Shown here one piece after another: positions 43,001 through 46,000 of a stretch of 64,000 nucleotides of DNA. The stretch covers positions 55,371,755 through 55,435,754 of the forward strand of contig NC_092635.1 of assembly GCF_039555335.1 (NCBI RefSeq), written 5' to 3'. How positions within the stretch are numbered: position 1 is the stretch's first letter; each line of letters begins with the position of its first letter. The translations under genes and the position numbers were made by a program. The notes beneath the pieces were generated by a model that saw only the letters and a program-made list of their open reading frames with translations, searched no databases and was not told the DNA's origin. The DNA comes from Amphiura filiformis. Taxonomy: Eukaryota; Echinodermata; Ophiuroidea; Amphilepidida; Amphiuridae.

Positions 43001-46000
43001 TTCGCACCATGCGACGAATACCATAAGCCAAATCTGTGAAATCTTCATTTTGTTTCTGCACCTTATTCCACAAGAGTGTCTTAAAGATCTCCTCTTTCCT
43101 ACTAGGCCCAAAACGATCTTCCATACATTGGACTAGGCCTTCAAAGGTATCTCGCTTACTAACATCTATATCCCCCAAAATCTCACGAGCAACACCGTCC
43201 AAAGATCCTCCTAAATGCAACAATTTTTCCTCCTCAGCCCACCCATTTAATTTCGCAATCATTCTGAACTGTATCAGGTAATCAGGCCAGGAAGAAGTAC
43301 CATCGTAAGTTCGTGGCTTACTTTCAGTTTTTCTGCGATTTGGTCTAGATTCAGAAGGCCTGAGTGGAGTTGGGTTACTAGAGATCTGCTGGGTATTTTG
43401 ATCTCTTTTGGAGACGAGCTCTAACTGAGATATAATATTCTCGCTAATCTGTTTAACCATACCAGCAAGATCGTTGCCTTGATCACCACCAGCCCATTCA
43501 TGAAGGGCACTCGCATCTTCAAAAGGAACTTCCTCTTCCTCCTCTTGAACCTGAGGAATGGAATGGTTCCCAGTCTCTGTGTTCTTTCTCCGTACAGAAC
43601 CATCAGATAGACCATCTCTATTTTCTTGGTTATTAGAAGGACCAGGGGCCTCTCTGACAGGGACTGGGGTTTGATTTGTCGTTCCATTTGCAGAGCTAGC
43701 GCTCGCACCTTCTTGCACTGAAATTTGCTCATTTGAGGGCTGATTACTCGCTGCTCCTACTTGCTTCCCCGATCGTAAAGTCACGTTACTTTCTTGGGTT
43801 TCCATCTTTCCAAATCAGCTGACTTTCCTGAAGATATAAAATAGACCCTCCTTAATTATATTTGCTTAATTTCAGTTTCAACGTCAGTCAATTTACCGGT
43901 AAATTTTCTCTAATTTAAACAAATTTCATCTACGTTCACGCTTCTTAGGGCCAGGAAGTGTTTGTTTATTTATATATTTATAACAAGACATGCACAGCAC
44001 CACAATATCTTTGTTTTAATACCTCACCAGACTCTGATGTATACTTTCCGTTAAAACCAATTTTGAACATTTACTTAACAGTTGTGATCATGCAGGAAAT
44101 GTTGTCCTAACGATACCATGTAGGCCTATAGGAGTGTTTGCTACTCACATTTCTTGCTCATAGCCTAGCTTTCATTTAATTTCATAACACATTTGGATCA
44201 AAACCTTTTCAATTAATCAATACGACCCGTTTCTACAGTGATTTGCTCAAAAACATGATTAGGCTTACTAATTATGGAGACTGATGCCACATGTCTAATA
44301 TAAATCCATTTTTAACGGAACATCCTGATTTCTTTTATCCAAAATCGGATCTGCACGTAAGCTTTGACAGGGCATTACATTTTTTTTTTCACCCTTTTGT
44401 AACCATTTTCACCAGATTGGAAAGTTACTATCCTGGTTCGGTACGTTCTCATAAAACTCTCCATTTTCCTGATTTTAAAAATAAATTTGAGGTCAATTTT
44501 CCTGATAGAAAAGAAAATTTATCCTGCCGCGCTACGCCAGTGTAACAGGAAAACCGGGAGGGGATTATGAGAATAATATGAGGGCGATAGACCATGTTTA
44601 CGGACGGGCCGGACCCGTGCTGGGGACGACAACATGAAAATGAACGGCCTAATTATAGTAAGCAGACGAAACACAAGATGTAGAATGTTCACAGTTCTCA
44701 TATTATTATTTCTTTTCATCACTGGATTTCATCAACAGCAATAGCTGTCTACACAAAGTCGTAGTCAAAGCCGTAAGTTAATACAATGTTTTTGTGTGGA
44801 CTTACGTGCTGTAATGAGGGATAGAAATGACAAGGCATTTATACATAAGCTTACAAAGGACAAATGCCTACCTGTTATTTAGGCCTAAAGTTTAACGCAA
44901 CCTAACAAGATACAGAAAGGGAGTCTTTAAAAATAGAGGGTGTTATTTTTAACACCAAATTACGAGCACCAGGCCAGCCGACCTCAAGCATTAAATACCT
45001 ATTCGAAAACATGCATTAAATATCACGCGGCTTATGCCTAGGCTTCTTCATGCCTTAGACATGCGTGCATACACTGCCATACAGTATTGAAATAATGATA
45101 ATTTGGCAAGACTCCATTTGCGTTCATGCGGGTTGTTTATTATTTTAGATGTTCAAATGTTGACACAGGAAGATTTTGATTTATAATAATGAGGGGGTGT
45201 TATTTAGCTTAAAAGTACATGGCTCGGTTCTATGACAGAGATATGGTTCACTACAATGGCTGAGGTAAAAGCTTAACCAATGCACGCACACTGCATAGGC
45301 CAAACGATCTATGCTAAGCTTAAACCAAATATTAAAAACCCTGGTTAACCTTTGCTTCATCCGGCAGTATCAGTCATCTTAAATGTGCATTGACACCTTG
45401 GAGCAAAGAAGCTCTCATAAATGGGTCGCACGGCTGAAGATACCAGATATTATACAGCAAAGACTCAACCTTTTGCACCGCCATTGTAGTAACCACATCT
45501 CCATCAGGAACCTGCAGGAGGCCTATCAGCCTCCATATCATCAGCGAGCCGGCTTACAATACATAAAAAGTTACATGTCCAGATTTGATTTAGTCATTAA
45601 TTAGGCCTAAAATTTAGTACCAAATACCGGATTTGGCATGGGCCACTGCCGGCATGGCAGTGGCTTTTCTAACCCTTTTACATCTCACCTGCAGATCTTC
45701 TGTCTGTTGAAATAGAAATCAACTGTAAATCTAAATAGCTCTAAATAAAAACTATGTCTCTCACGAATCAAGTCTGCTGTCGGAATGACGCTACTTGTTT
45801 TAAAAAGCGACGTAAAAGTCTGTCTCATTGCTCATGCGCAACTCCTCAGAATTAGCTGATTGGTTTAGCGCGGCAACTTCTAGCCAGGTTGACTCCGCCC
45901 ACAATAATATAGAGGGCGTATGATCGTGCCAGGGCAGCGTGGACATCATTGTAGTTGATTATGCTGAAATTTAAGGCCTACTTGTATTAATTATCTGATC

